A stretch of DNA of 64,000 nucleotides from UBA5793 sp040255465 (GCA_040255465.1 JBDZVA010000003.1:248001-312000), one strand, 5' to 3'; positions 1 to 9,794 are shown, counted from the first letter of the stretch. Numbers and translations: made by a program. The notes: generated by a model not told the origin, from the sequence alone.

Positions 1-825
<825 letters not shown>

Positions 826-1020
826 CCGACCTGGGCCCGTATCGATTCTCACCGCTACGAACACAAACCGACATCTCCACGCGGAGGCTTTTGCGACACC
901 TCCGCAACTTCGAACCATCCCCCCGACCGACACTCGCGTGCCGCCCGTGGTGATGCCTCGAAGTCGCCCACCTGTCATGCTGACAGGTCATCTCGAGATT
1001 TCAGACTCGATGATCTAAAC

Positions 1021-1045
1021 CACGCCGCCCGGAAAAAGCGGCGTG
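1021..1045 (-). other. leader hairpin between boxA and 23S
   Basis: Perfect 8-bp inverted repeat CACGCCGC / GCGGCGTG enclosing a 9-nt loop, in the transcribed leader upstream of the 23S 5' end. It may be a processing or antitermination (boxB-like) stem. It lacks a T-tract on the minus strand, so a terminator is unlikely. Confidence 0.5.
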
Positions 1046-1068
1046 ATTCCACGCATTCTCAAACTCAC

Positions 1069-1080
1069 TTGTCAAAGAGC
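1069..1080 (-). promoter_or_regulatory. boxA rRNA antitermination site
   Basis: The minus strand reads GCTCTTTGACAA, the canonical boxA bound by NusB/S10 in rRNA leaders. It lies about 60 nt after the predicted transcription start and 245 nt before the 23S 5' end, where an antitermination signal is expected. Confidence 0.8.
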
Positions 1081-1147
1081 GGCTGGCAAAGTGGCCAGGA
1101 ATCCCGGCCGCTTGCCAACAAAACCCGCCCCGATAGGGGCGAGAGAG

Positions 1148-1175
1148 ATAGTAGCCTTCACCCGTCGGGCGTCAA
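1148..1175 (-). promoter_or_regulatory. predicted 23S rRNA promoter
   Basis: Minus-strand -35 TTGACG (1175-1170), 16-bp spacer, -10 TACTAT (1153-1148), close to the sigma-70 consensus. It sits between the terminator of the upstream protein operon and boxA, so the 23S gene appears to be transcribed on its own and not from a distant 16S promoter. Confidence 0.65.
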
Positions 1176-1261
1176 GCATCCCGACCTTTGTCTCCGACAC
1201 ATTTCTCACCCATCTTCTCAAGATCCACCGCACTCGCCATTCCCCCGCTCCCAAAACGACA

Positions 1262-1287
1262 GGCTGGAGGGGACGCCCCCTCCAGCC
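1262..1287 (-). terminator. terminator hairpin after the pilus operon
   Basis: Perfect 11-bp stem GGCTGGAGGGG / CCCCTCCAGCC with a 4-nt loop, 28 bp past the stop of the last pilus-operon gene; a short run of T follows on the minus strand. It separates that operon from the rRNA promoter. Confidence 0.65.
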
Positions 1288-1314
1288 GCGTCTGTAAGTC
1301 CTTGCAGGACAAGC

Positions 1315-3327
1315 TCAAGTGCGCGTGGCCATCGCCCGCAGCCGCTGCCGTTCCTGCTCGATCTGCGGGTTGCTCGGATCGATGACTTCAATCGAACCAT
1401 CCGGCATCGCCACGAGGATGTGAACCCGCTGATTAAGGGCAGACCCTCCATCGATCTGAACGACATCCAGCAGCGTGGCGCCCGTGAAGAAGTTGATCTC
1501 CAGCGGATCGCCGGCCGGGTCGGCCGCCGGGATCATCCGCTTCTCGCCGATCGGCTCGCCGGGGCGAACCGTCACGTTCATCACGCGGTGCTCGCCGCGG
1601 GTGAAGGAATACACCTCGAAACTGGCGCTGCGGTCATCGATCTGGTCGTTGTAGATGCCAGTCACGGCAAAGAACTGCTGGGGCGGGTTGACGCGAACCG
1701 GGTTGGACCAGTCCGTCCAGGGCGACAGCACTTCCGACGACCCCGCCAGACTCTGCTGCGACTCGGCCAGACGCGATTCGCGGCCGAAGAACGGGTTGTA
1801 GAGGCCAACCGCGAGGCGATAGCGATACGTCGCACCCGGCTTGGCCGATACATCGTGCGTCCAGACACGTATGGCGGCATTCTCGAAGAGGCTCTTGACC
1901 GCGGCCGGCGGCATGCCTCCCTTGGTCATCGGCCCGGGCATGGGCGCTTTGCCGCCACCACCTTCGAATCCCGATCCGCCGCCTTCAAAGCCGGAGCCAC
2001 CGCCCTCAAAGCCGCTGCCACCATCGCTCGGAGGCATCAGGTCCGGCCGCTCCATGCCCTTGCCGCGACCCGGCTGGAAGGGAGAGTTGGGCGTGTTGAG
2101 CGGTGCCGTGGCGTCGGGGAATCCGTCGTAGCCGGGATCGAGGTCGAGCAGCGCCTTCTTGGTTGCCTCGTAGGCCTCCTGAGCCTTGGTGATGGCCTCG
2201 CGACGCTGGCGTGTGATGCGCTCCTCGGGCGTTTCTTTGGGCCGACTGCTGGAGTCCTTTGGTTCATCAGGCTGGTTGACGCTTCCGCCTTCAAAGCTCG
2301 AACCCTTGCCGCCCTTTCCAACGCCGCCTGGTTCGCCGGACGTCGGCGAGTTCTTCTTGTCGGCGAGTTGCTTGAGGTAGCGATCAAGTTGATCCTGGGC
2401 TCGCTGAACATCGCGCCACGCGGCCTGCATGCGCTGCTCGGCTTCGATCACCTCGGGGCTCTTGGGAGCCGCTTTCTTGACGATGTCATATGACCACACG
2501 GTACCGTCCGCGAGGGCGAAGAACCCAGGCTGGTAGACCGCAGGGCCAAACGTCGCCACCTGCTGGAGAATCTCGTTCTTGTCGCGAGGCACCGCCTTTT
2601 CGAGGCGATCGCGCACGCTCATCTGGCCGGGGATCAGTCCAACGACTTCCGGGCTGGACCAGGAGCCATCCGGGAGCAGTTGCTGGCGCTGCGTGACGAC
2701 GTCGATGATCGCCATGTCCTGATCGACCCACTGGCTGGGTATGGGCTTGCGATTCTCGACAAAACCCGAAAGAGCGCGGCGTAGCGCCACGCCGTCAAAC
2801 TCAGCCGCGACATGCACTGCATGGATGTCATACGGCGGGCCGTCGGGAAATCGCTGGGCGAGTTCCGGATAGGCGGTGAGTTCTTCGGGATCGATCGTGT
2901 AGTTGAGGCTGGTCACCTGCAGGTTCTTGGGCTGCGGGGCCGCGACCTCGGCATACATCTCGGTCGATGTGCCGGCGAACCCGGCGTTTTCAGAACCGAT
3001 CTTGTACGTGACCGGTGCGACCAGCGCCATGGGCGGCGCATCGGGAGTCACCGGGTTGTCATGCTGCTTTTCGAACCAGTCGGTGAGACGGCCGACCTCT
3101 TCGACTTCAAGTGAAGTCGGGCTGTTCACCTTGGCGTCGAGGTTTCTGGCCTTGGCGGCAAGAACCTCGTCGACCGCGGTTGGCGCAAGCAGTTTTCCGT
3201 CGAGATTGACGGCGTTGGGCTCGGTGAGAAACGCCTTGGCGGCGATGCCGATGACGATGACGCCGGCCACGCCGATGACAATCTTCTCCACATGCTGTTC
3301 AAAGAGACTAATTCCCTTGGGTTTCAT
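1315..3327 (-). CDS. inner-membrane protein of the pilMNO operon
   Basis: 670 aa, last gene of the pilM operon. It has a short cytoplasmic N-terminus, one membrane segment at about residues 14-32 and a large periplasmic part. The middle (roughly 330-460) is low complexity: charged Q/K/E-rich stretches and three tandem SGFEGGG units around residues 430-455. After this linker comes a folded region with beta-strand pattern, ending in hydrophobic and basic residues. By position it could take the PilP or second PilO place in the alignment subcomplex, but I see no clear PilP motif or lipobox. Function is inferred only from operon membership. Confidence 0.85.
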   Translation of the reverse strand: MKPKGISLFEQHVEKIVIGVAGVIVIGIAAKAFLTEPNAVNLDGKLLAPTAVDEVLAAKARNLDAKVNSPTSLEVEEVGRLTDWFEKQHDNPVTPDAPPMALVAPVTYKIGSENAGFAGTSTEMYAEVAAPQPKNLQVTSLNYTIDPEELTAYPELAQRFPDGPPYDIHAVHVAAEFDGVALRRALSGFVENRKPIPSQWVDQDMAIIDVVTQRQQLLPDGSWSSPEVVGLIPGQMSVRDRLEKAVPRDKNEILQQVATFGPAVYQPGFFALADGTVWSYDIVKKAAPKSPEVIEAEQRMQAAWRDVQRAQDQLDRYLKQLADKKNSPTSGEPGGVGKGGKGSSFEGGSVNQPDEPKDSSSRPKETPEERITRQRREAITKAQEAYEATKKALLDLDPGYDGFPDATAPLNTPNSPFQPGRGKGMERPDLMPPSDGGSGFEGGGSGFEGGGSGFEGGGGKAPMPGPMTKGGMPPAAVKSLFENAAIRVWTHDVSAKPGATYRYRLAVGLYNPFFGRESRLAESQQSLAGSSEVLSPWTDWSNPVRVNPPQQFFAVTGIYNDQIDDRSASFEVYSFTRGEHRVMNVTVRPGEPIGEKRMIPAADPAGDPLEINFFTGATLLDVVQIDGGSALNQRVHILVAMPDGSIEVIDPSNPQIEQERQRLRAMATRT

Positions 3328-3369
3328 TGTGTAGCCTGCCTTTCGATGGCGAACTCTGTGTGTGATGGA

Positions 3370-4866
3370 TCAGCCTTCCGGAGTCTTTTCGACAATACCG
3401 AAGTACTGCCGAACTGGAGGCGGCATCAGATTGACCGTCCAATCACGCAGCCAGAGCGTTTCAATATTAAGTTCAACTTCAATGACCGGATCGCGGCCGT
3501 AGTAAAAGCCTTGCGCCAGATCGCCGGACACTTCAAGCGGCTGAGTGCGAAAGCCGACCACGCTCATGAAATTCGTGCTGTGGAACGCATCAAACAGCTC
3601 CTGCAGACGACTGCTGTCGACAATCAGCTTAACGTTGACGCGACGAATGTCGTAGAGACCGGTGCGTCCGAAGCGGCCGCTGATGGACTCGGCAAACGTC
3701 GGGGCGAACGGCTGGCCGGGATCGGCATAGGCGCTCGGGTCGGCCGCGGGCTTGGGAGCCCCTCCGCCGCCACCGGGGCTGAAATCGGCGGGCGCAGATT
3801 CGAAGCGGCCAAACTTGGACATCGAGGTACCCGGAGGAGGTCCCCCGCCGTCGGAGGGGCCAAAATCGGCGCCTCCAACAGGCATGACCGAAGGACCAAA
3901 GTCATCGCCGCCGGCCCTCTTCCCGCCGGCCGGATCGCTCGCCTCACCACCCGGCACGTTCATCGGCTTGAGGCTCGCCTCAGTGAGTGAGGGTGGATAC
4001 AGGCGTTCGGGAATGATGCTCACGATGCGCTTCACCACGCTGGAGGTCTGGCCCGTGATGGTGCCGCGCTCGCCGTCCACCGTGTTGGCCTTGGTAATGG
4101 CCGCCAGGATGTCGGAGTTGAGCCAGTAGGTGTGCTGCCATTCGTACCAGCGGAACTTGTCGGGCGCTTTCTGATCCTGCCACGGATCGAGATTGAGCAC
4201 GGACATGTCGGCGTACACCGAATACTCCTGAGCCGCCTGGGCGTAAATCGCCAGACGACGCGCGGTCATGGCTTCCGCCAGTTTGGTCTGCTCGGATTCG
4301 GAGAGCATCGTCTGCGGGTCGACGTTGAACTGCGTTCGCCGGTAGTTGCGGTCGAACTCGACGAGCTGCTCCTGCACCAAATCAGGCGCGGGCGGCATGC
4401 CGGCCCCGGTTCGCTTGAGCAGTTCTTCGTGGGCTCGGAGAAACGCGTTGTGAATGCGGAAGGGCAGTTCGTTCATCTCGCTGCGCGAGGGTTCGGGCAG
4501 CAGTCCAGGAACGAGTTGGCCTTCCTTGCCGGAACGGTTGACCTTCACCACCCACTGTTCCAGTTCGGTGGCGTCGGCCTTGATCTGTTCGCGAACGGCC
4601 CGGTATTCGTCGACCATTTTCTGGTTGACCGTCATGTTGTCCTCGATGGCCGGCGCGCCGGGAACGAGGGGTTTGACGACAACCTGCGTCGAAGACGCCT
4701 TGCTGATCTTGCCGTTTTGTGCGCTGACGCGATCAGCAATCTGCTTGGCGATCTTGGCGTTCCATGAACTGCTGGCGAAGATCACGACCGGGAGCACGAT
4801 GACGCTGATCAGACACATGATGACGATCAGCAGGTGGGCTTTAATCCAGTTGAGTACAGGTGTCAT
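3370..4866 (-). CDS. PilO-like inner-membrane protein
   Basis: 498 aa, 3 nt downstream of pilMN. The N-terminus has one membrane segment (about 12-32) followed by a helical, likely coiled-coil stretch. Residues ~305-380 form a G/P/D-rich linker with repeated DFGPS-type units. The C-terminal ~110 residues look like the ferredoxin-like domain of PilO, with alternating strands and an LQELFDAFH helix. PilO pairs with PilN and connects PilM to the secretin in type IV pilus and type II secretion machines. The long linker makes the protein more than twice the usual ~200 aa. Assignment rests on topology and neighbours. Confidence 0.85.
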   Translation of the reverse strand: MTPVLNWIKAHLLIVIMCLISVIVLPVVIFASSSWNAKIAKQIADRVSAQNGKISKASSTQVVVKPLVPGAPAIEDNMTVNQKMVDEYRAVREQIKADATELEQWVVKVNRSGKEGQLVPGLLPEPSRSEMNELPFRIHNAFLRAHEELLKRTGAGMPPAPDLVQEQLVEFDRNYRRTQFNVDPQTMLSESEQTKLAEAMTARRLAIYAQAAQEYSVYADMSVLNLDPWQDQKAPDKFRWYEWQHTYWLNSDILAAITKANTVDGERGTITGQTSSVVKRIVSIIPERLYPPSLTEASLKPMNVPGGEASDPAGGKRAGGDDFGPSVMPVGGADFGPSDGGGPPPGTSMSKFGRFESAPADFSPGGGGGAPKPAADPSAYADPGQPFAPTFAESISGRFGRTGLYDIRRVNVKLIVDSSRLQELFDAFHSTNFMSVVGFRTQPLEVSGDLAQGFYYGRDPVIEVELNIETLWLRDWTVNLMPPPVRQYFGIVEKTPEG

Positions 4867-4869
4867 GGC

Positions 4870-6879
4870 TTATTTGCCTTCCTTTCCGGCAGCGGCGCCG
4901 TCGACGGTCGCCGGTGCATTCGGATCGACGAGCTGGACGATCCATGAGACTTCGACCTGGTAGTACTCCGTGTCGGGAGGCAGCGTCGCAGCCGGCATCG
5001 GCAGCGGCGCAAGCGTCTCGAGGTTGGAGTTGCCCATAGGTCCGCGATTCTGCGGCATGAAGCCGCGACCACCCGGAGTCACGGTGGCTTCGCCTCCGCC
5101 CTCGAATCCACCGCGGCCCTTGCCGAAGCCGCCCGGGTTTTCGAAGGAGCCTCGGCCGCGTCCCGACTCGCTACCACTCGGATTGGCAACGGTGGTGTCC
5201 GGCGGCGTCTTGAGCGTGTCGCGGCGGACGATTTGGGGCCGCGTCTCGGGAAGATCCTTCACGATGCGATAAGGAGCGCCCTTGCGCTCGGCGTTCTTCT
5301 CGAGCCACTGAATGACAGACTGGTTGACGAGCGCGACGCTGTCCTTGTTGGAGGTCTCGACCTTCATCCTCAGCCGCAGTTGCGGATAAGTCTGGTCGCC
5401 GCGCGGCGGCACAAACACGTAGTCGAGCGACTCGAGTTCGAGCAGGCGGCGCTGGGCCGGCGGGATCGACTTGATCTTCTCGGGGTCGCCGCTGAGAAGC
5501 TCGGGTTGGGGGTTGGCAGCCGCGAGCATGCTCGAAACGTCAGCCATGATCTGCGGCCACACGTCTCGATTGTCGATCATGCCGCGGATGTTCTTCGGCT
5601 TGGCGGTGATCTCGGTTTCCTGCGTGATCTTGTCAAACTCAGTCTTGAGTCCCTGCGCGCGGCCGACGATCGGCTCGATCTCGCGCGAGTACTCAGTTGG
5701 CTGCGAGGTGTAGGCGTTGTCAATCATCGGACGCGCGAAGGCGATCATCGATCCAAAGACCACCATGGCCGCGGCAGCGCCGAACCACTTGATCTTCTGG
5801 CCCCACAAGCGATCGCGAACGATGCTGACGGGGATGAGATTGACGTCGATGGCGGCCAGGCCCAGCCCCTGCAGCGCCAGGCCGTATGCCGTGGCGGAGT
5901 TGAGGATGTGTTCGGCAAACTGCGGGTTGTTGCCCGTTGTGAGTCGCTTGAATTCGTCGAGGCGCGAGATTTCCATCTGCACCTGCTGGCTGAGGAACTT
6001 GCGCAGGCCGGGCAGTTTGAAGGTCGAACCGACGCCGATGAGGCGCGTCAGGTTCGCTTCACGGTGCAGCGACTGGTAGTAGCCGATCGATCGCTGGACG
6101 TCTTGGGCGAGATCGCCGAAGACCGGGCGCATCGCCGAGAGAATCTGCCGGCGGTACTTGCTCGTCTGGGCCTCGCTCTTGAGCTTCTCGGCCTTGCTGT
6201 AGGTCAGTTTGAAGGAATTGATCAGCGCTTCGGTGAAGTTGTGACCACCGATGGGGAACGTGCGGATCCAGGTCCGTCCGCCCTCGGCAATGATCAGGTC
6301 GGTGCTGGCCGTGCCGATGTCAAGAATGATCGTGCCCGGAGAATCAGGCTCGAGATTCATGTCATACTGCAGGCCGTTGTAGACCGCGACGGGCGAGATG
6401 TTGATCCCGTCGGGCGTCAGGCCAAGTTCGTTGTAGAGGTTCAGGCGAGCCTGCACGGCTCCCTTGGTAATCGCGAAGATGCCGACTTCGACTTCTGGCG
6501 ACCCCTCGCTGGTGAATGTCTCATAGTCCCATTCCACTTCCTCGATGGGAAAGGGGATCTGCTGCACGGCTTCGAACTTGACGATGTCCGGAACCTTCTT
6601 GGGTTCGACGGGCGGCAACTTCGCGAACCGCGCGAACGCCCCGTTGCCGGGCACGGAAACGAGGATGGGTCCCTGCCGCATGTCCGGCTGCTGACTCATG
6701 AACTGGCCGATGGCCAGACGAATCATCTCGTCGCCGTCGACATCCGGAGTCGAAAGGACTTTCTTGTGCGGGACATACGCGAAATCTGCGAGTGTCACGT
6801 CATCGCCGTTGCGCTCCAGGCGTACGGCTTTCAGGGCATATGAACCGATTTCAATGCCCCATGCGCTCGAACTGGCCAT
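4870..6879 (-). CDS. pilM: PilM-PilN fusion, type IV pilus assembly
   Basis: 669 aa from the ATG at 6879, preceded by AAGGAG; the frame extends 30 codons further up without support. Residues ~5-340 are a PilM actin-like ATPase: WGIEIGSYALKAVRL, phosphate-2 loop ILDIGTASTDLII, adenosine loop LIGVGSTFKLPG. From ~345 the PilN hallmark VNLIPVSIVRDR appears, then a membrane segment (~360-385) and a periplasmic helical region. A glycine-rich linker with GFEGGG (~570-625) precedes a final strand-rich segment. In most bacteria PilM and PilN are separate proteins joined by binding of the PilN tail; here they are one polypeptide. The next genes overlap closely in spacing, so this is an operon. Confidence 0.92.
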   Translation of the reverse strand: MASSSAWGIEIGSYALKAVRLERNGDDVTLADFAYVPHKKVLSTPDVDGDEMIRLAIGQFMSQQPDMRQGPILVSVPGNGAFARFAKLPPVEPKKVPDIVKFEAVQQIPFPIEEVEWDYETFTSEGSPEVEVGIFAITKGAVQARLNLYNELGLTPDGINISPVAVYNGLQYDMNLEPDSPGTIILDIGTASTDLIIAEGGRTWIRTFPIGGHNFTEALINSFKLTYSKAEKLKSEAQTSKYRRQILSAMRPVFGDLAQDVQRSIGYYQSLHREANLTRLIGVGSTFKLPGLRKFLSQQVQMEISRLDEFKRLTTGNNPQFAEHILNSATAYGLALQGLGLAAIDVNLIPVSIVRDRLWGQKIKWFGAAAAMVVFGSMIAFARPMIDNAYTSQPTEYSREIEPIVGRAQGLKTEFDKITQETEITAKPKNIRGMIDNRDVWPQIMADVSSMLAAANPQPELLSGDPEKIKSIPPAQRRLLELESLDYVFVPPRGDQTYPQLRLRMKVETSNKDSVALVNQSVIQWLEKNAERKGAPYRIVKDLPETRPQIVRRDTLKTPPDTTVANPSGSESGRGRGSFENPGGFGKGRGGFEGGGEATVTPGGRGFMPQNRGPMGNSNLETLAPLPMPAATLPPDTEYYQVEVSWIVQLVDPNAPATVDGAAAGKEGK

Positions 6880-7084
6880 GGCCAACTCCTTTGCGTCCAA
6901 CGTGCGTACGAAGCGGGGACCGGGCCTTTGGGGCCTGATGGACCTGCTTCTCATGGCCGGCAAGACCACGACGCGGGTTCGATTGTCTGTGAAAAGTCAC
7001 ACCGTCTTTTAGCCTCTGCCAAAGGTCTGACATTCGTGATCGGATTGGCTGGGCGCCGAAACGGATCAACCGGCTGCTGATCAC

Positions 7085-7423
7085 CTGGGGATCGGGCTTT
7101 CACCGACCGGCAGGGCTAAGGCAGAGGGCGGATCATTTGTTCGACGGGCAGCGTCCGAAAGACTCCTGTCGGAGGTCTGGATGCCGGGAGGCCCGTACCG
7201 CGTGGGCAGGCCCGGACACAATCCGGGGGACCCACTTACCAGGATCGCCACGCATGGCGATCGGTCGCACATCCTTTCTGGCCCGCACGGTGCGATGGTT
7301 GAATCGCCTCGGGCCGCTCGTCCGCCGGTCAGGGGTACCCGCAACACACGGAAAGGCCCGACCGGCCACGAAACCCAACACGCGCTCCCGCCGAACGGCG
7401 ATCACACGATTGGGGGCTGTCTC
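7085..7423 (-). ncRNA. structured RNA or long pilM leader, unknown family
   Basis: The 680-bp gap 6880-7559 has no convincing gene but is dense in stems. Minus-strand hairpins: 7400-7389 (CGCCG/CGGCG), 7366-7324 (GCCGGTC/GACCGGC), 7315-7280 (GGCCCG/CGGGCC enclosing GCGAT/ATCGC), 7262-7243 (GATCGCCA/TGGCGATC, 4-nt loop), 7234-7202 (GTGGG/CCCAC enclosing CCCGGA/TCCGGG), 7185-7146 (nested GGCA/TGCC and AGAC/GTCT), 7109-7090. A good promoter lies just upstream at 7458-7430. I could not match RNase P, tmRNA, 6S, SRP or a known riboswitch core. It may be a stand-alone RNA or a ~540-nt regulatory leader of pilMN. Ends are guesses. Confidence 0.45.
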
Positions 7424-7429
7424 CTACCT

Positions 7430-7458
7430 ATTAGAACGGCTTGACCCACCGGTTGCAA
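7430..7458 (-). promoter_or_regulatory. predicted promoter of structured RNA / pilM operon
   Basis: Minus-strand -35 TTGCAA (7458-7453), 17-bp spacer, -10 TCTAAT (7435-7430). Start would fall near 7423, immediately before the hairpin-rich stretch and downstream of a terminator for the preceding gene. Confidence 0.55.
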
Positions 7459-7469
7459 GCGATTCCCAA

Positions 7470-7509
7470 ACAAAAAATGCAAAAAAGTCGAAGCGGGACC
7501 TGATCCCGC
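7470..7509 (-). terminator. rho-independent terminator
   Basis: Minus-strand hairpin GCGGGA-TCAGG-TCCCGC (7509-7493) followed by two T-rich runs (TTTTTT) down to ~7470. It closes the transcript of the membrane protein gene at 7560-8144. Confidence 0.75.
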
Positions 7510-7559
7510 GTCGGGGCGACTGTTTCGGCGAGGATTTCGCTATGCGAGTCCGGCAGTCT

Positions 7560-8144
7560 TCATCCCAGAGGCAGCACCGCAACCGCGTCCGGCCAGAGCC
7601 AGCCAAACGTTCCAGCCGTCAGCAGCGCGTAGATCACCCCGTCAAAGACGAACTTGGCCGTCGTCGACCACGGCTGCCCTTTCCAGATCGACTCGTGCAG
7701 GTAGCCGATGGCGTAGCCGAGCAGCGCCGCCGTGCCAATGATGCGGAACACATCGAGGTAGTGCGCGCCGGGCGACATGGCGTGCCAGCCGAGGTAGGCG
7801 ACAAACACCCCCACCACGAGACAATTGACGAACCACCACATCAGGCTCACGTTCATGTTGAACCCGCCCGGAGGCAGAACGGTCAGCCAACCCACGGGGC
7901 CTTGTTTCATTTTCGCCTGCATCTCAGGCGAGCACATGTCCTTCATCGACTCCGCGCAGGGGAACATGTAGTTGCCTGCGGCGACGCCGTTGGATCGCAT
8001 CGCGTCGAGGACCGCCTCTTCGTTTTTCATTTTCTTGACATCGCTCTTGTGGATCGGCAGCGCCATGTGGATGATGGAGCTGGCAACGAACACGAACACG
8101 GCGGAAAGCAGAATCGGCAGCCACAACTCGGTCAGGAACTCCAT
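7560..8144 (-). CDS. conserved membrane protein, function unknown
   Basis: 194 aa from the ATG at 8144, which has GAAGGAG at proper distance; an upstream in-frame start lacks support. Four hydrophobic helices: one at the N-terminus (~7-27), then three between ~95 and 185, with a hydrophilic segment rich in M, K and E between. Residues ~48-70 carry two cysteines (FPCAES, DMCSPEM) that could bind metal or form a disulphide. I recognise no named family. It has its own terminator at 7470-7509 and stands 138 bp from the ZIP-like gene, so it is probably a single-gene unit. Confidence 0.8.
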   Translation of the reverse strand: MEFLTELWLPILLSAVFVFVASSIIHMALPIHKSDVKKMKNEEAVLDAMRSNGVAAGNYMFPCAESMKDMCSPEMQAKMKQGPVGWLTVLPPGGFNMNVSLMWWFVNCLVVGVFVAYLGWHAMSPGAHYLDVFRIIGTAALLGYAIGYLHESIWKGQPWSTTAKFVFDGVIYALLTAGTFGWLWPDAVAVLPLG

Positions 8145-8282
8145 CGGGAATCTCCTTCGCAACAGGGGTACTGCGTCGGTCTCTTGCGACCCACGTTGCG
8201 CTTCAAGACCGACGCACGGTGTCCGCCCTCCGGCGGGATTGTACGCGGAGCCGGTGCGCCATATCGGCCTGCACTCATCCCG

Positions 8283-8993
8283 TCAGCCCACAAGCAGTTC
8301 GCCCGCCAGGCCCAGCGCAAAGCCCAGCACAGCCCCGAGCGCCGGCGACCAGTGCTGGTCGAAGTGCGAGGCGGGTGCGATGTCCTGAAAGATGAGGTAC
8401 GTGATGCCGCCCGCCGCGATGAGCATGATTGCCGCCACGATTTCAGCGTGACCTGAGAGCACGTAGAAACCCGTCGCACCGCAGATCGGCCCAATGAGCG
8501 TCAACGCCGCCATCCAGCGGAGGATGCGGCCCGAGGCAAAGCCAGATGAACGCAGTTCGCGGAACGTGTTGAATCCCTCAGGCAGGTTCTGAAGCGCGAT
8601 GAGCCCCGCCAGAACATAGGCGGTCTTGCTGCTGGTGCTGTATGCGGCTCCCAGGGCGAGGGCTTCGGGCGCGAAGTCCATGAGCATGGCGATGAGTTGC
8701 GCCGCCGAAGCGCCACACTGTTCGATCAGTTCGTCAACGACCAGAAAGATCACGCCGCCCGCGACAAAGCAGCCGACCGCCCAGCCGATCGTCAATGCCC
8801 GGGCGCCTTCGGGCACCAGCACGAGGGCGACCGCCGCGAGCACCGCGCCGCCGCCGAACGCCATCAGGCCGTGCAGAATGAGATCGCGCGACTCGCCGTG
8901 CCGCAGCCGCTCCCGTGCCGCGGCCAATCCCCCGATGGGAATGCCGGCGCCGGCAAGAAACGTGGCAAGCAGAACCTCGAGAATTGGACTCAT
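8283..8993 (-). CDS. ZIP-family-like metal transporter homologue
   Basis: 236 aa, start taken at the ATG 8993. Eight hydrophobic helices and the ZIP arrangement are visible: a glycine-rich first helix, a charged loop after the second helix, and two signature helices, MDFAPEALALGAA and LQNLPEGFNTF. Canonical ZIP proteins have His at the start of these motifs (HNxPEG, HxxPEG); here Q and D/F stand instead, while the Pro-Glu pairs are kept. It may therefore have altered metal preference or be a paralogue with another role. It lies 45 bp downstream of the TrhA-like gene on the same strand. Confidence 0.8.
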   Translation of the reverse strand: MSPILEVLLATFLAGAGIPIGGLAAARERLRHGESRDLILHGLMAFGGGAVLAAVALVLVPEGARALTIGWAVGCFVAGGVIFLVVDELIEQCGASAAQLIAMLMDFAPEALALGAAYSTSSKTAYVLAGLIALQNLPEGFNTFRELRSSGFASGRILRWMAALTLIGPICGATGFYVLSGHAEIVAAIMLIAAGGITYLIFQDIAPASHFDQHWSPALGAVLGFALGLAGELLVG

Positions 8994-9038
8994 GACGCGC
9001 CCATCCACACCCACAGGGGCCGCCGGGTCCAAGGCGAA

Positions 9039-9794
9039 TCACCCGGAGACCGGAACCAGGCCGGACTGCACTACTTCGCGCGGCAGCCGAATCACCATGG
9101 GGCGCTCCACCGGCTTTTTCCCGACGAACTGCGCGATGAACTGCCAGTGGAAGAACGCGCCCAGAAGCACGGCCACGTGAAACACCTCATGGCCCTCAAT
9201 GACGTGAGGGACAACCCGTGGCCAGTTCAGAAAGTGAATGAGCCCGCCGAGGGTGTAAGCCGCAGCTCCCCACGCCAGTGGCCGCACGAACTTCCAGCCA
9301 TAACTCTGGATCACAAAGATGCCCGAGATAGCGCCGACCCAGCCCAGTGAGAGATACAGGCTCAGGCCGATCCACTCGGGAATCGAGTCGAAGAAGATGG
9401 TCTTGAGGGTGATGCTGGTGATCGCCGCCACCCAGACAAAAATGAGCGGCCCCCACCGCCGCCAGCCGCGAAACAGAATCGCGTGCGTCGGTGTAAACGT
9501 GCCGGCGATGAGTATGAAGATGGCGGCATGGTCGAGTCGCTCCATCACCACGTGGGCCGCTCCACCATCGACCATCATGTGGTAGACGCCGCTCATGGAC
9601 ATGAGGAAGACGCCGGCAAAGGTGTAGACCGCCAGCGCCAGCATCGCGGTGCGATCGCCGCGCCCCCGCAGCAGCAGCACGATTCCCAGCACGAGGAAGA
9701 GCGGCGCGCCGAGCAGATGGCTCATTGCGCTGAATGGTTCGTAGAAACCGGGCAGGTGGTAACGCTCAATCGTGGCAAGGAGCATGGCAAGCAT
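9039..9794 (-). CDS. TrhA / hemolysin III family membrane protein
   Basis: 251 aa if started at the ATG 9794; the frame is open to 9908 and the start is uncertain. Seven membrane helices and the PAQR/hemolysin-III pattern of conserved polar residues: SGVYHM, ERLDHAAIFILIAGTFTP and a late HEVFHVAVLLGAFFHW. Family members are putative zinc-dependent ceramidase-like hydrolases; bacterial TrhA modulates membrane fluidity. The His residues expected for zinc (first H, then HxxxH) are present. Adjacent ZIP-like gene may share its transcript. Confidence 0.85.
   Translation of the reverse strand: MLAMLLATIERYHLPGFYEPFSAMSHLLGAPLFLVLGIVLLLRGRGDRTAMLALAVYTFAGVFLMSMSGVYHMMVDGGAAHVVMERLDHAAIFILIAGTFTPTHAILFRGWRRWGPLIFVWVAAITSITLKTIFFDSIPEWIGLSLYLSLGWVGAISGIFVIQSYGWKFVRPLAWGAAAYTLGGLIHFLNWPRVVPHVIEGHEVFHVAVLLGAFFHWQFIAQFVGKKPVERPMVIRLPREVVQSGLVPVSG

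Noticed and set aside
829..1300. tRNA genes in the 23S leader
   Set aside because: Both strands checked for a T-loop GGTTCRA and acceptor pairing; none found.
5233..6843. 536-codon frame antisense to pilMN
   Set aside because: pilMN has clear motifs and a ribosome site; the antisense frame is a codon shadow.
7085..7423. RNase P RNA or tmRNA
   Set aside because: No GAGGAAAGTCC, ACAGAAA or GGTTCGAATCC-type core; hairpin order does not fit either RNA.
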